Below are positions 34,351 to 43,653 of a DNA stretch of 64,000 nt, one piece after another (the first letter of the stretch is position 1; each line of letters starts with the position of its first letter). The DNA is from an uncultured Muribaculaceae bacterium (GTDB lineage Bacteria > Bacteroidota > Bacteroidia > Bacteroidales > Muribaculaceae), in the NCBI GenBank assembly GCA_910584365.1, contig CAJUAF010000005.1, positions 1 to 64,000 on the forward strand. The letters run 5' to 3'. The notes under the pieces are model-generated. The model saw only the letters and a program-made list of their open reading frames with translations, searched no databases and was not told the DNA's origin. Made by a program: the position numbers and the translations under genes.

Positions 34351-37272
34351 TCAGTACCAGCGGATACCGTTGGACTGGGAGGAGCGCTTGTCGTATTTGA
34401 GGTCGGAGAGGAGGGACGACTTGACGGCGATGTGGAAGTTGTAGCTCTTGTAGGGGCCTATGGGGATAACGGACGCACGCATGGTGAAGCAGTGGAGGTC
34501 GCGGGAGATGTTGAGGTTCATGTAGGCAAGTTTGTGGGTCTCGAAATCGTAGGAGGCCGTGGCGGAGAATTCCCAGTTCTTGGTCGGGCGGATATTTCCC
34601 GAGAGACTCAGGTTCTGGGTAATCTTGCCGTTGTATTCCATCTTTTCGTAGTTGAAATCGCCATAGCTGTAATTGATGGAGTAGTTGACGCTCAGGCTCC
34701 AGGGCACACTCCAGGGCACATAGCCGTCGGCGTCGAGCTGGAGGTCGTCGCCCGAATTGTCGCCGTTGTCACGCGGGGAGCGCGGACGCCCCCCGGAGGT
34801 GTCGTCGAAGGAGGAACCTCCGTTGTTGTCATCGTCTTTTTTCCCCTTGTCGGCGTCCTTCTTGTCTTTGCGCTTGAAGGTGTCGTTATTGAACGTGTAT
34901 GAGAAGGAGGTCCCGGTCGATGACAGACGTCCGATTCCTTTGCCGGCTTTCCATCGGGGGATATTGACACGCACGGGATTCCCGGCGGAGTTGAGCTGAT
35001 AGGTGTAGACGTCCCAGGTGGCGTTCAGGTTGAGGTTGAACTGCTTGGTCAGGCGCAGGAGCAGGGAGGTGTTGATATTGCTCCAGTTCAGGGAGTCTGC
35101 CGCGAAGTTATAGCTTTGCGAGACGGTGAAATTCTCGATGAGCGATACCTTCTTCTCGCCGATGGAGTCATTGGTCTTGACTTTCATCTCCAGGTTGTTG
35201 GCCAGCGAGAAAGAGACCGCGCCGGTCTTTCCCTGGCCCGGGACGCCGAACAGCGAGTTGGGGAAGAGGGAGTATTTGCGGGTCTGGGGATTGCCCTGGG
35301 TGTCGGTGTAGGAATATTGACCGTAGTAGCCGAACCAGGGGGAAGAGAAGTCAGGGGCGTAGGAGAAAGAGACCGTAGGGGTCATCACGTGGCGGATCAT
35401 CTTGACCTTGTCTCCCAGGAAGGGGAGCGGCTGGAAGAATCCGTAGATTTTAGTGTCGAGCGATACGGAGCTTGTGAAGTCCCAGACGTTATAGAAGCTG
35501 TAAGTCGTGTCGCAGATTTCGGCGGACTTGGCCGGATCCCACTCGCGGCGTATCTTCGACGTGTACATTCGGTCGGTGATGTTGATCGAGGGGGTCAGGT
35601 TGAAGTATTTGAAAAGGTTGAAGGTGGCGGAAATCGGGATGTTGTGCTTCATGCCGTTGCGCCAGTCCTTTATCAGGGATTTCTTGAAAAACTCGTCCTG
35701 CTTGGCCGTAAGGGAGTTCTGGAGCTGTCCGGAGTAGGACATACGGATTTTCTCATACCACTTCTCGTCGCCGACAGGTTTCTTGCGCTTGAACGGATAG
35801 GTCTGCGACATGGAGACGTTCAGGTTCGGGAACGACACCGACAGGGTGGAGTCCTGGGTGCGCTGCGAGAGGTTCAGCGAAGTCGAGAGTTGCCATTTCG
35901 ACTGGGGGAAACGGTATGAGAGGTTGATTGTGGAGCTTTTGGTGTTCTCGGTGAAAGCGTTGGAATAGTAGGCGTTGACCGAGGAGCGGGAGTAGCCCGA
36001 GGTGGTGAAGTTCACCGATGCCGACAGGGTCATGTTGGGGTTTGACTTGGCGTCCTGGGTGTGGCTCCAGAGGACCTGGAAGTTGGTCGCCGTTGAATAG
36101 TCGGGGTCCCCCTTCTCGCCGTTGATGGTCTTGAGGTAGTTGACGTTGAAGTGGCCGTTGAATTTGTACCGCTTGTTGTAGGTCGACTGGGCCGAAAGTC
36201 CCCAGGAGCCTTTGGTGTAGATTTCTCCGGTGAGGGCCAGGTCGATGTAGTCGTTGATGGCGAAGTAATAACCGCCGTCGCTGAGGTAGAATCCGCGGTT
36301 GTAGTCATCGCCGAACGTGGGGACGATTACGCCCGAGGCGTATTTGTCGCTGAAAGGGAAATAGCCGAAGGGGACGGCCAGCGGCAGGGGGAGTCCGGCC
36401 AGCACCATATAGGCCGGTCCGGTGACGATATTTTTCTTCGGGCGCACTTTGGCACGGGTCAGCTGGAGGTAGAAGTGGGGACACTCGTGGTCGTCGCAGG
36501 TGGTGTAGCGGCCGTTCTCGACGTAGAAATCCTCCCCGTCGGTCTTCTTGGTGGTGCCTCCGGTGAGATATCCCTCACCCTGCTGGGTGATGACGTTGGT
36601 TATATATCCGCGCTTGCTCTTGAAGTTATAGCGCATGGTCCCTGACTCGTAGGCCGTCCCGGCTTCCTCGAACACAGGGGAACCGACAACTTCTCCCAGC
36701 GAGTCCTCCACGCCGACGGCGTAGACTTCCGACTTGGCCATGTCCAGTTCGATGTCTTCGGCGGTGAGTTTCAGGTCGCCGTAGTCGATCTGGCCGTCGC
36801 CGTACATGAACGTCATCTCGCGGCCGACCATAATCATGGAGTCTTTCGAAGAGAAGACCACCTGATTGTCAAGGTCGACCTGCTGCCGCCGGATGCGGGA
36901 GCCGGCTACGGTGTCGCGGATGAAGTTCATCGGTCCTGAGCCGCGTCGCTGGGGGGCGGGGAGGGCGGCGGAGTCCACTGGGAGGTTTCCCGCGGAATCG
37001 GCGGGGAGAGAATCTCGCCGCAGCCCGGCTACGGAATCGGCGTAGGCCATAAGGGAGGAGTCGCGGGCCAGGGTAGCCATCAGCGAGTCGCCCGCCGGCA
37101 TCGCGGAAAGTGCGGTCTGAAGAGTCCCGCCGGGAAGCGAAGGGACGGAATCAGCCGTCTCCCGGGCGGCTCTTAGCGCCCGGGATGCCTTGTTCCCGTC
37201 GCGGGAAAACAGGTTCGCCGCGACGAAAAATGATATGAGCAGGAATATTATATAGTACTGAGACCGTTTCAA
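34351..37272 (-). CDS. lptD: LPS-assembly outer-membrane protein LptD (OstA)
   Basis: A 973-aa protein that inserts lipopolysaccharide into the outer leaflet. After an N-terminal export segment (YYIIFLLISFFVAANLFS) and a low-complexity Asp/Ser linker, an OstA-like beta-jellyroll lies at about residues 140-270 (DNQVVFSSKDSMIMVGREM, YGDLKLTAEDIELDM). The remaining ~700 residues are a beta-barrel with alternating strands (LPLAVPFGYFPFSDKYASG, LQLTRAKVRPKK). A charged linker (DDDNNGGSSFDD) interrupts the barrel, as in some Bacteroidetes LptD. The only usable start is TTG at 37272, because TAA lies just upstream in frame and the next Met is far inside. A -7 box TAACTTTG ends 7 nt before it. Confidence 0.9.
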   Translation of the reverse strand: MKRSQYYIIFLLISFFVAANLFSRDGNKASRALRAARETADSVPSLPGGTLQTALSAMPAGDSLMATLARDSSLMAYADSVAGLRRDSLPADSAGNLPVDSAALPAPQRRGSGPMNFIRDTVAGSRIRRQQVDLDNQVVFSSKDSMIMVGREMTFMYGDGQIDYGDLKLTAEDIELDMAKSEVYAVGVEDSLGEVVGSPVFEEAGTAYESGTMRYNFKSKRGYITNVITQQGEGYLTGGTTKKTDGEDFYVENGRYTTCDDHECPHFYLQLTRAKVRPKKNIVTGPAYMVLAGLPLPLAVPFGYFPFSDKYASGVIVPTFGDDYNRGFYLSDGGYYFAINDYIDLALTGEIYTKGSWGLSAQSTYNKRYKFNGHFNVNYLKTINGEKGDPDYSTATNFQVLWSHTQDAKSNPNMTLSASVNFTTSGYSRSSVNAYYSNAFTENTKSSTINLSYRFPQSKWQLSTSLNLSQRTQDSTLSVSFPNLNVSMSQTYPFKRKKPVGDEKWYEKIRMSYSGQLQNSLTAKQDEFFKKSLIKDWRNGMKHNIPISATFNLFKYFNLTPSINITDRMYTSKIRREWDPAKSAEICDTTYSFYNVWDFTSSVSLDTKIYGFFQPLPFLGDKVKMIRHVMTPTVSFSYAPDFSSPWFGYYGQYSYTDTQGNPQTRKYSLFPNSLFGVPGQGKTGAVSFSLANNLEMKVKTNDSIGEKKVSLIENFTVSQSYNFAADSLNWSNINTSLLLRLTKQFNLNLNATWDVYTYQLNSAGNPVRVNIPRWKAGKGIGRLSSTGTSFSYTFNNDTFKRKDKKDADKGKKDDDNNGGSSFDDTSGGRPRSPRDNGDNSGDDLQLDADGYVPWSVPWSLSVNYSINYSYGDFNYEKMEYNGKITQNLSLSGNIRPTKNWEFSATASYDFETHKLAYMNLNISRDLHCFTMRASVIPIGPYKSYNFHIAVKSSLLSDLKYDKRSSQSNGIRWY

Positions 37273-37279
37273 AACGCCA

Positions 37280-37287
37280 CAAAGTTA
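37280..37287 (-). promoter_or_regulatory. -7 box of lptD
   Basis: TAACTTTG on the minus strand, 7 nt before the TTG start. No clear -33 at the usual spacing. Confidence 0.45.
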
Positions 37288-37371
37288 CGATTTTCCCCTC
37301 AATTGGACCTCTTTTCTCCGCTACTTTTTCGCGGCAATATTGACAAACTCTGAAAAAATATCCCGCAATAC

Positions 37372-37403
37372 CTTGATTTACACAGTGAAGATTGTTATAT
37401 TTG
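37372..37403 (+). promoter_or_regulatory. Promoter of the DUF2007 gene
   Basis: CTTG (37372-37375) as -33, 20-nt spacer, -7 TATATTTG (37396-37403), 23 nt before ATG 37427. Confidence 0.55.
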
Positions 37404-37426
37404 TGATATCTAACCCAAACATACAA

Positions 37427-37669
37427 ATGATCATGGCAGACAACAGAGATTCACAGACGATGACCGTAGGGCGTTTTCCGTCGCTGCAGGCCGCCGAGCT
37501 TGCCGCCGGGATGTTGAGGACCAACGGAGTACCGTGTGAGGTCGGAGGAGGCACACTCGCTTCCGTATTACCGCTGACCGACACCTGGACCCCCATAGAG
37601 CTTATTGTGCCGCAGGAATGCGCTGCCCGGGCGCGGGAACTGCTGGCCTCGCACGGCGACGGCCAGTGA
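37427..37669 (+). CDS. DUF2007 domain protein (putative signal-transducing protein)
   Basis: An 80-aa protein with the DUF2007 pattern: VGRFPSLQAAELAAGMLRTNGVPC at the N-terminus (ferredoxin-like fold with an aliphatic helix) and ELIVPQECAARARELLAS at the C-terminus. The family has a GlnB-like fold, and its ligand is unknown. The start at 37427 (or 37433) is chosen because the promoter -7 box at 37396-37403 lies inside the longer frame. It is transcribed divergently from lptD. Confidence 0.8.
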   Translation: MIMADNRDSQTMTVGRFPSLQAAELAAGMLRTNGVPCEVGGGTLASVLPLTDTWTPIELIVPQECAARARELLASHGDGQ

Positions 37670-37689
37670 TGTCCCACTTTCCGGGGCCG

Positions 37690-38601
37690 TCAGAGGGAGT
37701 TCTGGAATTTGGTGGGGGACATCCCCGTCAGATGCTTGAAATATTTGCCGAAAGAGGACTGGTTGGAAAAGTTGAGTTCGTAGGCTATCTGCTGGACGTT
37801 CTTGCCCGAGTAGCGCAGAAGGTTCTTAGCTTCCTGGAGAACATACTGGTCGATCCACTCGGCGGCGGATTTGCCGGTGGCTTCCTTGATGATCAGAGAG
37901 AGATACTTCGGGGAGATGAACATCTTTCCGGCGTAGAAGCCGATTGAGCGGTGGACGCGGTGATAGTCGCGGACCAGGCGCAGGAAGGTAAGGGCGTAGG
38001 TGAGCTTGCGCGCCTGGGGATGGCGTGTGACCGTCTGGTTTGCCGCTTCCTCTCCGAGGGCCATCATCTGATAGCAGGCGGCCGAGGCCAGCGAGCGGGC
38101 GATGTTGCGGTTGTAGTTGTTCTTTTCCAGGGCGTTGACGTGGAGCAGGTCGAAATATCGCATCAGCAGCGACAGCTGGGAGGAGGTCAGCTGCATCAGC
38201 AGATTGTTGTTGGTGAAAAGGGAGGTGCTGATGGTGTTGAGGTCGATGTTGAGGTCATTGATGAAATGGGTGGAGAGGAAGAGCAGGTATGCTTCCAGTT
38301 CCTCCCCCTCCCAGCCGAGGGGCTTGAAGACCGTGTCCGGCGGAATGAACAGGATTGAGTTCGGCTCTACGGTTATCTCGCTGAGATTGATGGTCACTTT
38401 CAGGGTGCCTTTCACGGAGATAAACATCGTCAGGCCGTCGAAACGACGCGCCACCGGATCTTCGAAGCGCGTGCTGGCCGAGGTGATTTTGGTCAGGATG
38501 TAATCCTCTTCCAGATGGCTGTAATCGTCAGCCACCTTTTTAAGTATTGTCAGTTGCGAAAGTCTGATTGGCGTTTCGTCCAGTTCCATTACTTTTTTCA
38601 T
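37690..38601 (-). CDS. AraC-family transcriptional regulator
   Basis: A 303-aa protein with a beta-rich ligand-binding N-terminal half (TLKVTINLSEITVEPNSILF resembles a cupin) and an AraC/XylS double HTH at about residues 205-303: ISPKYLSLIIKEATGKS, VQQIAYELNFSNQSSFGKYF and KHLTGMSPTKF. The effector is unknown. The promoter -7 box ends 4 nt before ATG 38601, so either the mRNA is leaderless or translation begins at the fifth codon (ATG 38589, MELDETP). No catabolic operon adjoins it that would reveal its target. Confidence 0.88.
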   Translation of the reverse strand: MKKVMELDETPIRLSQLTILKKVADDYSHLEEDYILTKITSASTRFEDPVARRFDGLTMFISVKGTLKVTINLSEITVEPNSILFIPPDTVFKPLGWEGEELEAYLLFLSTHFINDLNIDLNTISTSLFTNNNLLMQLTSSQLSLLMRYFDLLHVNALEKNNYNRNIARSLASAACYQMMALGEEAANQTVTRHPQARKLTYALTFLRLVRDYHRVHRSIGFYAGKMFISPKYLSLIIKEATGKSAAEWIDQYVLQEAKNLLRYSGKNVQQIAYELNFSNQSSFGKYFKHLTGMSPTKFQNSL

Positions 38602-38605
38602 GCGG

Positions 38606-38637
38606 CAAAATTACCGTTTTCTTCCAAAATCTTCAAA
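38606..38637 (-). promoter_or_regulatory. Promoter of the AraC-family gene
   Basis: Minus strand: -33 TTTG (38637-38634), 20-nt spacer, -7 TAATTTTG (38613-38606). It almost touches the start codon. Confidence 0.65.
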
Positions 38638-38740
38638 TATTTTTCCGATTGGTTGTGGGAATCAGTGCAAAAGGACAGAAAATTCTACTTTCGGGCGAAA
38701 TCTGATGGGAATCTCCGTAACGGACTGGCCGGGCGCTCTT

Positions 38741-40579
38741 TCAGCGACTCGAATCCCGGTGCATCGGTGAAAGCAGATCTGCCCTTATGATTGCCGCGGA
38801 CGCGGCTGGAGCGCCCAGAACGCGCTGTAAGACAGCCGGATCAGCCCTGGTGGTGTCTCCGGCCACGTGGCCGCTTATGTCTGTGGCGTAGGCGGGGGAA
38901 ACGGAGCGCAGCGCCGAGAATCCCACCCCGGGAAAAGAGGTGTCCGCCGCGGTGTCGCCGCGGGTATCGGCCGGTAATGCGCCCATCATGTCGAGCAGGG
39001 TGGGGTAAACATCGACCTGCCCCATCACCCGGTCGCGCTTTCCGCTGACGGGAGCGTTCAGGACGATCAGCGGTACGTAGGAATCTGCATCCACAAGGGC
39101 GTTCATCTCCGGGGAATAACCCCGGATCGCATCGCGCCAGGTAGCGAGCGCCTCATGGTCTCCGGCTATGGCGATTATCGTCTCCGGGTAGTCGGGACGC
39201 GAGCGCAGATAACCGATGAAATCTCCCAAGGCACCGTCGGTATAGTTGATGGCTGTTATATATTCGGTCAGATGGTCGGGGTAACTCTCTTTGAGCCGTA
39301 TGCGGCGGTGTTCCTCCGGGATTGTGAAGGGGAAATGGCTGGAGTAAGTGATTATTTCCACGAATGCGTTCTCTCCTTCGGGCCATATCTCCCCGGCTTT
39401 CATCTTGTCGGCCACCTGGCGCAGGAAACTGCCGTCGGAGGGATTGCGCGGATGGCCGAACGATTCCGAGGCATCCCAACTGTCGCGGAAACGGGTCTCG
39501 TCGATGTCGAACCGCCGGGCTATCGCTCCCTGGTTCCAGGTCGTGGCCCGGTCGCCGCTGAGAAGATAACTTTTCGTTCCTCCGGAGAGCCTGAGAGCTT
39601 TGGCAAGATGGGGATAGGTGGCTTCAGGGAAGCGCATCGAGAAGACGAAGTCGGCCATCGGGCGGAGTCCCGCCGTCATAAGCAGCTGGCCGTCGATGCT
39701 GCGTCCGGGACCTACCTGCGACAGTACCCGGGGCGCGAACCATACTCCGGCACTGTCGGCCAGCAGCCGGTTGAGCGCCGGAGTGATTTCCTGACCTTCG
39801 ACCCGCGCTCCCAGGGGCCATGACTCCAGCGATTCCACGATAATCATAACCAGGTTCCGGCGCGGCTCCACAGAGGGGCGTTCTTCTCGGGCCAGACGCC
39901 GCTGTTCCCCGAGAAACCGCAGGGCGCTGTTGCGCTCTTCGTCGCTGACGGGCCGGTTGCTCTCCATCAGGTCGGCGAGAACCGACACCGGGAGGGTATA
40001 GACCACCGGAGGTGTGGCGCGGTAATAGCATTCCCCTTTGAGATATTCGATATGGGCCAGCGGAGCGCGGCCGAACATGGCCGTTACTCCGCAGAGCAGA
40101 CAACCGCACCCCAGAGTGGCGCCCCACGCTTTCCAGGCCTTTTGCGGACTGTCCTTACGTATCAGCCACAGCGTCAGAACCGTAATCAGCGGAAAAACAA
40201 GGTCGGCCCACTGGAGCGAGTGGGTTATCGCGTCGCCGAATTCGGCGACGTTTCCCGCCAACAGATAGCTTGCCGGAGGTATCGGCATGAAATATGTACG
40301 CCCGTACATAAGGTTCGCCAGGGCCAGCAGATCCGCTACCGCAAGCACAGCCCCGAGGGCTGCGAGGCCGTGGCGCCGCAACATCGCGGGCGCTCCCATC
40401 AGCAGCGCAAGCACGGCGCCGTAAAGATAGGTCTGGACAAAGCCGAGTCCGCGGAACGAGGTGGCCATGCTCCACAGCAGGTCAAAGGCAAGCACGGTGG
40501 CGAAGCATCCGGCCCACGCGATGGTGAACCGTCTGTTCCACAGGTTTTTCGGAAACAGATGGCGGAAAATATTCTTCAT
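38741..40579 (-). CDS. LTA-synthase-like membrane sulfatase / phosphoglycerol transferase
   Basis: A 612-aa protein of the alkaline phosphatase-sulfatase superfamily. The first ~170 residues hold about five membrane helices. A periplasmic sulfatase fold follows, with VMIIVESLESW (metal ligand Glu249), GPGRSIDGQ (Ser294 where LtaS has its Thr nucleophile), ITYSSHFPFTIPEEH and AGDHEA (late metal ligands). Members transfer phosphoglycerol or phosphoethanolamine to glycans or lipids. In a Gram-negative the acceptor may be LPS or a capsule, which is inference. It follows TIGR02757 and glgB on the same strand with short gaps. Confidence 0.85.
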   Translation of the reverse strand: MKNIFRHLFPKNLWNRRFTIAWAGCFATVLAFDLLWSMATSFRGLGFVQTYLYGAVLALLMGAPAMLRRHGLAALGAVLAVADLLALANLMYGRTYFMPIPPASYLLAGNVAEFGDAITHSLQWADLVFPLITVLTLWLIRKDSPQKAWKAWGATLGCGCLLCGVTAMFGRAPLAHIEYLKGECYYRATPPVVYTLPVSVLADLMESNRPVSDEERNSALRFLGEQRRLAREERPSVEPRRNLVMIIVESLESWPLGARVEGQEITPALNRLLADSAGVWFAPRVLSQVGPGRSIDGQLLMTAGLRPMADFVFSMRFPEATYPHLAKALRLSGGTKSYLLSGDRATTWNQGAIARRFDIDETRFRDSWDASESFGHPRNPSDGSFLRQVADKMKAGEIWPEGENAFVEIITYSSHFPFTIPEEHRRIRLKESYPDHLTEYITAINYTDGALGDFIGYLRSRPDYPETIIAIAGDHEALATWRDAIRGYSPEMNALVDADSYVPLIVLNAPVSGKRDRVMGQVDVYPTLLDMMGALPADTRGDTAADTSFPGVGFSALRSVSPAYATDISGHVAGDTTRADPAVLQRVLGAPAASAAIIRADLLSPMHRDSSR

Positions 40580-40621
40580 TTCTCTGACAGGGTAGCGGTA
40601 CGGTGAGACGGCGTGTGGGGA

Positions 40622-41413
40622 TCAGCGGTTGGAGGGGAGTCCGAGAGAGAAGAGGGCGAAATCGTAGATTACGGGATCCGCGGGGTTGAAGCCGCGCAGG
40701 ATTTCGGTCAGCTCTACGGTGGAGCGGCGGTCGTTGGCGTTGCGGGTGAGCAGCCCGAGTTCGCGGGCGGTGTCCCCTACATGGACATCCAGGGGGATGA
40801 AGAGCTGTGCGGGCGTAATTACATCCCAGACTCCGAGATCCACGATGCTGTCCCTGCGTACCAGCCAGCGCAAGGCCATGTTGAGGCGCTTGAGAGCCGT
40901 GGTCTTCAGGTTCTGCGGCAGACATCGCGACAGGGTGACTTCGGGATGCGAGGCGTTGGCCTCGGCAAGCTGTCCGTTGATGGCTTCGGCCAGCGCCCAG
41001 GAGGGGAATTCAGCCTGGGCGATACCGCTGGCGCGGGCGAAATCCTGCAGGGAGCCGTAGCGTTTGTAAATCGGGTGGAGTCCGCGGAGGAATCCGCGTA
41101 GGTCGCGGGCGAAGAACGTGCGGTGGATGTTCATGTCGGGAATCTCCTCGTAGGCTCCTTCAAGCAGAAATGCCGCGGGGTCATAGTCCATCAGACGGAG
41201 CATTTTCTCGATATCGGTGCAGATCATCTTGCGGTTCCCCCACGCCACAGTGGAGGCCAGCAGGGAGACAATCTCGATATCGGCCAGGCGGTCGAAGCGG
41301 CGGGGAAACTGTACAGGGTCGGCGGCGATGAAGTCGGGGCTGTTGAACCTCGCGGCTTCCCGGTCGAGCAGTTCCCTGAGTTCCTCGCGGCTCCCCTCGA
41401 ATCCTTTTTCCAT
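40622..41413 (-). CDS. TIGR02757 family protein (DUF2400)
   Basis: A 263-aa protein that fits the Bacteroidetes family TIGR02757 end to end: FNSPDFIAADPVQFPRRF, DIEIVSLLASTVAWGNRKMI, then KRLNMALRWLVRRD and LDVHVGDTARELGLL. The family has no known function. The helical core with a conserved DxHV segment resembles HhH DNA glycosylases, so a nucleic-acid role is possible. It starts 73 nt after the glgB stop and is followed by the sulfatase gene after 42 nt. Confidence 0.88.
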   Translation of the reverse strand: MEKGFEGSREELRELLDREAARFNSPDFIAADPVQFPRRFDRLADIEIVSLLASTVAWGNRKMICTDIEKMLRLMDYDPAAFLLEGAYEEIPDMNIHRTFFARDLRGFLRGLHPIYKRYGSLQDFARASGIAQAEFPSWALAEAINGQLAEANASHPEVTLSRCLPQNLKTTALKRLNMALRWLVRRDSIVDLGVWDVITPAQLFIPLDVHVGDTARELGLLTRNANDRRSTVELTEILRGFNPADPVIYDFALFSLGLPSNR

Positions 41414-41486
41414 AATAAATCGGTATCATATCATGACACTACCGCCGGGCTGCGTAAAGCCAGGCGGTAGTGTAGGTGTCTGTCGG

Positions 41487-43517
41487 TTATTTCTTTCTGG
41501 GAGACTGGCGGGCGATGCGCAGCACCTGGGCCGAGCGGGCCGGCAGGTAGAGCTTCAGCCATTCCTTGCCGATGGGCTGGTAGAGGGGATCGGGCATCGT
41601 GAAGTGTTCCACCTTTTCGTCAATGTTGCCGTAGCCGCCGAACCGGGGAGCGTCGGAGGACAGCACCACCTTGTATTTGCCGGCGGGGGCGAGGATACCG
41701 TAGTCGCTGAACGACTTGTCGGGCGAGAAATTGAACACGAAGACGAGGTTGCCGCGCCGGAAGGCGAGTACCTGGTCGTCATCCTTTTCCCAGAGCTTTT
41801 CGATCGGGAGGGCCTGGAAGTTGTTCACTCCGGCCACGAGTTCCACCATAGCGTTGTCGAAGGCGTTGAGGAACTTGTATTTGAGTTCCTGACGGTCCAC
41901 GAGGTCCCACTGGCGCCGGGCATATTTATAGCTCCATCCGTTCCCTTCACGGGGGAAGTCGATCCATTCGGGATGGCCGAATTCGTTGCCCATGAAGTTG
42001 AGGTAGCCGCCGTTGATTGTCGCCAGGGTGACAAGGCGGATCATCTTATGGAGGGCCATGCCGCGGGAGACGATCATATTGTCATCATCAACCATCATAT
42101 GCCAGTACATTTCCTTGTCGATCAGACGGAAAATCACGGTCTTGTCGCCGACAAGGGCCTGGTCGTGGCTTTCGACGTAGGAGATGGTCTTCTCCTCATA
42201 GCGCCGGTTGGTGAGTTCCCAGAAGATTGAGGTCGGATGCCAGTCTTCGTCTTTCTTTTCCTTGAGGGTTTTGATCCAGTAGTCGGGGATACCCATGGCC
42301 ATGCGGTAGTCGAAGCCGATGCCGCCGTCCTTTATTTTCTGGGCGAGGCCGGGCATACCGCTCATTTCCTCGGCGATAGTGATTGCGTGGGGGTTGACCT
42401 GGTGGATGAGTTTGTTGGCCAGGGTCAGGTAGGTGATCGCGTTGGTGTCCTGTCCTCCGTCGTAGTAGTCGGCGTAGGAGCCGAAAGCTTTCCCCAGACC
42501 GTGGTCATAGTAGAGCATCGAGGTAACTCCGTCGAAGCGGAAGCCGTCGAAACGGAATTCCTCCAGCCAATATTTGCAGTTGGAGAGGAGGAAGTGCAGG
42601 ACCTCGTTCTTGCCGTAGTCGAAACAGAGGGAGTCCCATGCGGGATGCTCGCCGCGGTGGTCGGGGTAGAAATAGAGGCTGCGGGTTCCGTCGAGGCGTC
42701 CCAGTCCCTCGTTCTCGTTCTTGACGGCGTGGGAATGGACGATGTCCATGATGACGGCGATTCCCAGCTCATGGGCGCGGTCGATGAGGCTCTTGAGTTC
42801 CTCGGGAGTGCCGAAGCGGGAGGATGCGGCGAAGAAGGAGGAGACATGATAGCCGAAGGAGCCGTAGTAGGGATGTTCCTGGATGGCCATCACCTGGATG
42901 GCGTTGTAGCCGTCGGCGGCGATGCGCGGGAGAATCTTGTCGCGGAACTCTACGTAGCTGCCGACCTTCTCCTCCTGCTGGGCCATGCCGATATGACATT
43001 CATAGATGAGGAGGGGCCGCGTGTCGGGCACGAATTCCTCAATGGTCCATTTATAGGAGGCCGGAGCCCAGACCTGAGCGGAGAAAATTTTCGTCTCGGG
43101 GTCCTGGACCACGCGGGTGGCGTAGGCGGGGATACGGTCTCCCTGACCGCCGGGCCAGTGGACGCGCATCTTGTAGAGCTGCCCGTGGCGTAGGGCTTTG
43201 GCCGGCAGCTTCACTTCCCATACGCCGTTGCCGACGGGAGCGAGGGCGTACTCCGGTTTCTCCTCCCATCCGGAGAAGTCGCCGATAAGACTGATGGCTG
43301 TGGCGTTGGGGGCCCATTCGCGGAACACCCATCCGCCGCGCGGGTTTACACGGTGGAGGCCGAAATATTTATGGGCGTTTGCAAAATCGTTAAGGTTGCC
43401 GCTGGCCTGGGTCAGTTCCTTCTCCTTGCGGAGGGCGTCCTCGTGGCGCCCGTCGATAGCGGGTGCGTAAGGTTCCAGCCAGGGGTCATTCTTGTAGATT
43501 GCTAATTTTTTCTTCAT
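41487..43517 (-). CDS. glgB: 1,4-alpha-glucan branching enzyme
   Basis: A 676-aa GH13 enzyme that cuts alpha-1,4 chains and reattaches them through alpha-1,6 bonds in glycogen. The N-terminal CBM48-like domain contains NPRGGWVFREWAPNA. The catalytic barrel shows the nucleophile in FRFDGVTSMLYYDHG, the acid in ITIAEEMSGMPG and the third Asp in YVESHDQALVGDK. NFMGNEFGHPEWIDFPREGN is typical of the eukaryote-like branching enzymes found in Bacteroidetes. The start is ATG 43517 (MKKKLAIYKNDPW), since the longer frame has no similarity. It probably heads a transcript with TIGR02757 and the membrane sulfatase. Confidence 0.94.
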   Translation of the reverse strand: MKKKLAIYKNDPWLEPYAPAIDGRHEDALRKEKELTQASGNLNDFANAHKYFGLHRVNPRGGWVFREWAPNATAISLIGDFSGWEEKPEYALAPVGNGVWEVKLPAKALRHGQLYKMRVHWPGGQGDRIPAYATRVVQDPETKIFSAQVWAPASYKWTIEEFVPDTRPLLIYECHIGMAQQEEKVGSYVEFRDKILPRIAADGYNAIQVMAIQEHPYYGSFGYHVSSFFAASSRFGTPEELKSLIDRAHELGIAVIMDIVHSHAVKNENEGLGRLDGTRSLYFYPDHRGEHPAWDSLCFDYGKNEVLHFLLSNCKYWLEEFRFDGFRFDGVTSMLYYDHGLGKAFGSYADYYDGGQDTNAITYLTLANKLIHQVNPHAITIAEEMSGMPGLAQKIKDGGIGFDYRMAMGIPDYWIKTLKEKKDEDWHPTSIFWELTNRRYEEKTISYVESHDQALVGDKTVIFRLIDKEMYWHMMVDDDNMIVSRGMALHKMIRLVTLATINGGYLNFMGNEFGHPEWIDFPREGNGWSYKYARRQWDLVDRQELKYKFLNAFDNAMVELVAGVNNFQALPIEKLWEKDDDQVLAFRRGNLVFVFNFSPDKSFSDYGILAPAGKYKVVLSSDAPRFGGYGNIDEKVEHFTMPDPLYQPIGKEWLKLYLPARSAQVLRIARQSPRKK

Positions 43518-43617
43518 GAGATTATTGGTAGGGGGGTAAGGGCTTATGGATGTCTTGTCGACAACCAGAGCCAAAATTAACATTTTTATCTTAAACCGCC
43601 AAGCCGTTAAAGTAAAA

Positions 43618-43649
43618 TTTCACAGAGATTGGGATTTTTTGTAACTTTG
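43618..43649 (+). promoter_or_regulatory. Promoter of tadA
   Basis: TTTC (43618-43621), 20-nt spacer, -7 TAACTTTG (43642-43649). It ends 4 nt before ATG 43654. Confidence 0.55.
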
Positions 43650-43653
43650 CATC

